Assembly (NCBI RefSeq): GCF_020164585.1
Contig: NZ_JAIQZF010000004.1
Span: 124,001-188,000, forward strand
Direction of reading: 5' to 3'
DNA: 64,000 bases
Source of the DNA: Psychroflexus curvus
GTDB taxonomy: Bacteria > Bacteroidota > Bacteroidia > Flavobacteriales > Flavobacteriaceae
Shown: one piece after another, positions 61,955 through 64,000 of the stretch
Position numbering within the stretch: the stretch's first letter is position 1
How the letters are laid out: each line of letters opens with the position of its first letter
Notes under the pieces: generated by a model
What the model was told of the DNA's origin: nothing
Database searches by the model: none
What the model saw: the letters and a program-made list of their open reading frames with translations, nothing else
Made by a program: the position numbers and the translations under genes

Positions 61955-63457
61955 ATGAATAAATCACACAGGAACAAAATCTACGATCTGATTTGCGTTG
62001 GCGGAGGAATAATGAGCATGACTTATGCTTTGATGCTTAAAATTTTAAAACCTGAGTTTGAAATTTTAATTCTCGAACGCCTTTCAGAAACCGGCCAGGA
62101 AAGCTCTAAAACCATGAACAATGCAGGAACAGGGCATTCTGGCAATTGCGAACTCAATTACACGTTGGTAGAAGATAACGGTCATGTCGATATCTCCAAA
62201 GCACTCGATGTATGTCATGATTTCGAACTCACCAAGCAATTCTGGAGCTATCTCATCGAAGAAGATTTTATATCGAATCCAGATTCATTTGTGTTTCCGA
62301 CTTCCCATTGCAGCTGGGTACATGACGAAGAACAGGTGAAGCTTCTCAAAAAAAGATTTGAAAAAATGAAAGCCAGTGTGGAGTTTGAGAACATGGAATA
62401 TACCGAAGATTTTGACAGCATGCGCGACTGGTTTCCTGTCATTATGAGGAATAGAGACGATAACGAACATCTTGCAGGAACACGAATTAAGCAGGGGACA
62501 GAAATTGACTTTGAAGCGGTCACCAAATCTTTTATGAACATCCTGAAAAACGAATTTGATGTCGATATTTTGGTAGATCATGACGTGAAAGATGTCAATA
62601 GAACCCACCGGGGTTGGACTGTTGATGGCAAGACTGCCTCTGATGAAAAATCCTTTTCATTTGAAACAGAAAAGATTTTCATTGGTGCCGGTGGCGGAGC
62701 ACTCCTACTCCTTCAAAAATCGGAGATTGAACAGCATAGTCATTACGGTGGTTTTCCCGTAAGCGGAAAATGGCTGGTTTGCCGTAACGAAGAGCTTATC
62801 AAAAACCATGATGCTCAGGTGTATTCCAAAGCCAGCGGAAATAATCCGCCCATGTCTGCTCCACATTTAGATTCCCGTCACATCGATGGAAAAAAAGCAC
62901 TTATGTTTGGTCCGTTTGCAGGATTTAGTACCAAATTTTTAAAAGAAGGCTCCTCCCTAGACCTTCCCCACTCTATTAATTTTGAAAACATTCCTACCTA
63001 TTGGGGGGTCTTTTGGAAAAACCTTGACCTTACCAGATATCTTGTAGAACAGGTGGTGACTGGAAAGGATGCCCAGTTGGAAGAATTAAGGAAATTTGTA
63101 AAAGATGCCAAGTCTGAAGACTGGGAAATGCAAAACGCTGGACAAAGAGTTCAAATTCTTAAGAAAAGTAAAGAAGAAGGAGCCTTGCTGGAGTTTGGAA
63201 CTGAAGTTGTTTCCAACAAAGATGGTACGGTTACAGCTTTACTTGGCGCTTCACCAGGAGCTTCAACCGCAGTCAAAATTGCTTTAGACATTATAAAGCA
63301 GGAATATCCGGATTTACTGAATTCGGACGAAGTCAAAACTAAGCTTAATCACATGATCCCTTTTTGGGATAAACCCGTTGAGGGGAATGAAGATGAATTC
63401 AGAAAAATTCGTGAGCAATGCCATGAGAAACTGGGCCTGAAGGTTAGTGCTGAATAG
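61955..63457 (+). CDS. mqo: Malate:quinone oxidoreductase
   Basis: This 500-residue FAD protein starts with the dinucleotide fold LICVGGGIMSMTYALMLK and has the Mqo blocks TMNNAGTGHSGNCELNYT, LCHDFELTKQF-like VCHDFELTKQFWSYL and FPVSGKWLVC. The C-terminal block is LLGASPGASTAVKIALDII. It oxidises malate to oxaloacetate at the membrane, feeding electrons to quinone, and so links the TCA cycle to respiration. It stands alone, with the next gene 297 bp downstream. Confidence 0.96.
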   Translation: MNKSHRNKIYDLICVGGGIMSMTYALMLKILKPEFEILILERLSETGQESSKTMNNAGTGHSGNCELNYTLVEDNGHVDISKALDVCHDFELTKQFWSYLIEEDFISNPDSFVFPTSHCSWVHDEEQVKLLKKRFEKMKASVEFENMEYTEDFDSMRDWFPVIMRNRDDNEHLAGTRIKQGTEIDFEAVTKSFMNILKNEFDVDILVDHDVKDVNRTHRGWTVDGKTASDEKSFSFETEKIFIGAGGGALLLLQKSEIEQHSHYGGFPVSGKWLVCRNEELIKNHDAQVYSKASGNNPPMSAPHLDSRHIDGKKALMFGPFAGFSTKFLKEGSSLDLPHSINFENIPTYWGVFWKNLDLTRYLVEQVVTGKDAQLEELRKFVKDAKSEDWEMQNAGQRVQILKKSKEEGALLEFGTEVVSNKDGTVTALLGASPGASTAVKIALDIIKQEYPDLLNSDEVKTKLNHMIPFWDKPVEGNEDEFRKIREQCHEKLGLKVSAE

Positions 63458-63754
63458 CGCATTAAATTGTTTTGAAAGTTTTAAATTTTAATAAGAGTAT
63501 GGTGACTAATCAGCCTCTTTATAACATCACTAATCGCAATGCTATTTCAGACAAAGCTCACAAAGCAAACCCGCGAAGAAACGCAAAGTATAGCGTGTCA
63601 CTGATTTAAAAAATTCACCTTCTTGACTAAGCGCAAAGCGATGCTTGCTTGCTTGAAAAAAATTAGTAAAAAAGCGAATTCAGTTGCTGATGTTCGATTA
63701 ATGGATGACTTATTACCTACTATTTATTCAAAAAAAATAATTCAAAAACAATAC

Positions 63755-64000
63755 ATGATGAGTACAAAAAAAGACATGATAGAACGTCAACTAAAAAAAA
63801 GAAGCATTGAAGATAAGGCGGTCTTAAAGGCCATGCAGGACGTGGACAGGAGGCTTTTTGTACCTGAAGATATGAAAGACAAAGCTTATGAGGACAGTCC
63901 CCTGCCTATTGGGAAATCTCAGACGATAAGTCAGCCCTACATCGTTGCCTATATGGCCCAGGCTCTAGGACTGAAAGATAGTGATAGAGTCCTTGAAGTA
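63755..64000 (+). CDS. pcm: Protein-L-isoaspartate O-methyltransferase, 5' part only
   Basis: The first 82 codons lie in the window and the frame is still open at its edge. From ATG 63755 (or 63758) the protein reads MSTKKDMIERQLKKRSI, then DRRLFVPEDMKDKAYEDSPLPIG, SQTISQPYIVAYMAQAL and the start of the SAM-binding motif RVLEV. These are the hallmarks of PCMT, which repairs isoaspartyl residues in damaged proteins using SAM. The 297 bp between mqo and this gene contain no feature I can support. Confidence 0.92.
   Translation, partial: MMSTKKDMIERQLKKRSIEDKAVLKAMQDVDRRLFVPEDMKDKAYEDSPLPIGKSQTISQPYIVAYMAQALGLKDSDRVLEV

Overview
The window is a piece of a low-GC Bacteroidota chromosome, most likely a marine flavobacterium. 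The signs are TAnnTTTG promoter boxes and no clear Shine-Dalgarno sites, many Bacteroidota lipoprotein leaders, TonB receptors with CarboxypepD_reg-like N-termini, a PUR-domain (DUF3276) protein, an N-terminally extended NusB, and a DUF4856/imelysin/HTTM/TonB cluster. No rRNA, phage, transposase or CRISPR array was seen. One tRNA, Arg(UCG), lies at 55632-55705.

Layout. 1-5.1 kb: nusB (cut by the left edge), an ABC exporter, a PUR-domain protein, a secreted protein and an AraC regulator. 5.2-12.4 kb: an eight-gene minus-strand efflux operon (tetR, tolC-like, HlyD-like, small lipoprotein, two ABC ATPases, two ABC-2 permeases) with a TetR operator at its promoter. 12.4-19.7 kb: a clade II nitrous oxide reductase operon (cytochrome c, fasciclin lipoprotein, nosZ, membrane protein, nosL, nosD, nosF, nosY). 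19.7-21.8 kb: ric/scdA-type Fe-S repair protein plus a heme-copper-oxidase-like membrane protein. 22-27 kb: amidohydrolase, NlpE-like and DUF481 proteins, VIT1-type transporter, CbpM/CbpA. 27-32.5 kb: a hemerythrin, an Rrf2 regulator, B12-dependent ribonucleotide reductase, NadA, truncated hemoglobin, a small membrane protein and a Crp/Fnr regulator. 32.5-38.8 kb: the iron-type TonB/HTTM/imelysin/DUF4856 operon. 39-41.7 kb: a Cys-motif membrane protein and an OprC/NosA-type copper TonB receptor. 42.6-48.3 kb: an RND tripartite pump flanked by dispersed repeats. 48.9-55.6 kb: ZIP transporter, racemase, PhnA-like protein, diheme cytochrome, lactate permease, TauE/SafE, YqeY. 55.6-64 kb: tRNA-Arg followed by a 104-bp tandem repeat, then a HAD hydrolase, YjbQ, SLC13 permease, DUF202 protein, erythromycin-esterase-like protein, malate:quinone oxidoreductase and the start of a protein-L-isoaspartate methyltransferase.

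The most coherent biology is a dispersed anaerobic nitrogen-oxide programme. Four operons (nos, ric plus membrane protein, small membrane protein plus truncated hemoglobin, copper receptor) each carry a TGAT-N4-ATCA palindrome exactly 23 bp upstream of a -7-like box. A Crp/Fnr regulator without Fe-S cysteines sits beside one of these sites. Copper import, NosZ maturation and NO defence would then be co-induced. A separate palindrome (GAC-N6-GTC) flanks the Rrf2 gene and precedes the oxygen-independent ribonucleotide reductase. A third palindrome (GTAAC-N4-GTTAC) precedes the diheme cytochrome and the TauE/SafE gene.
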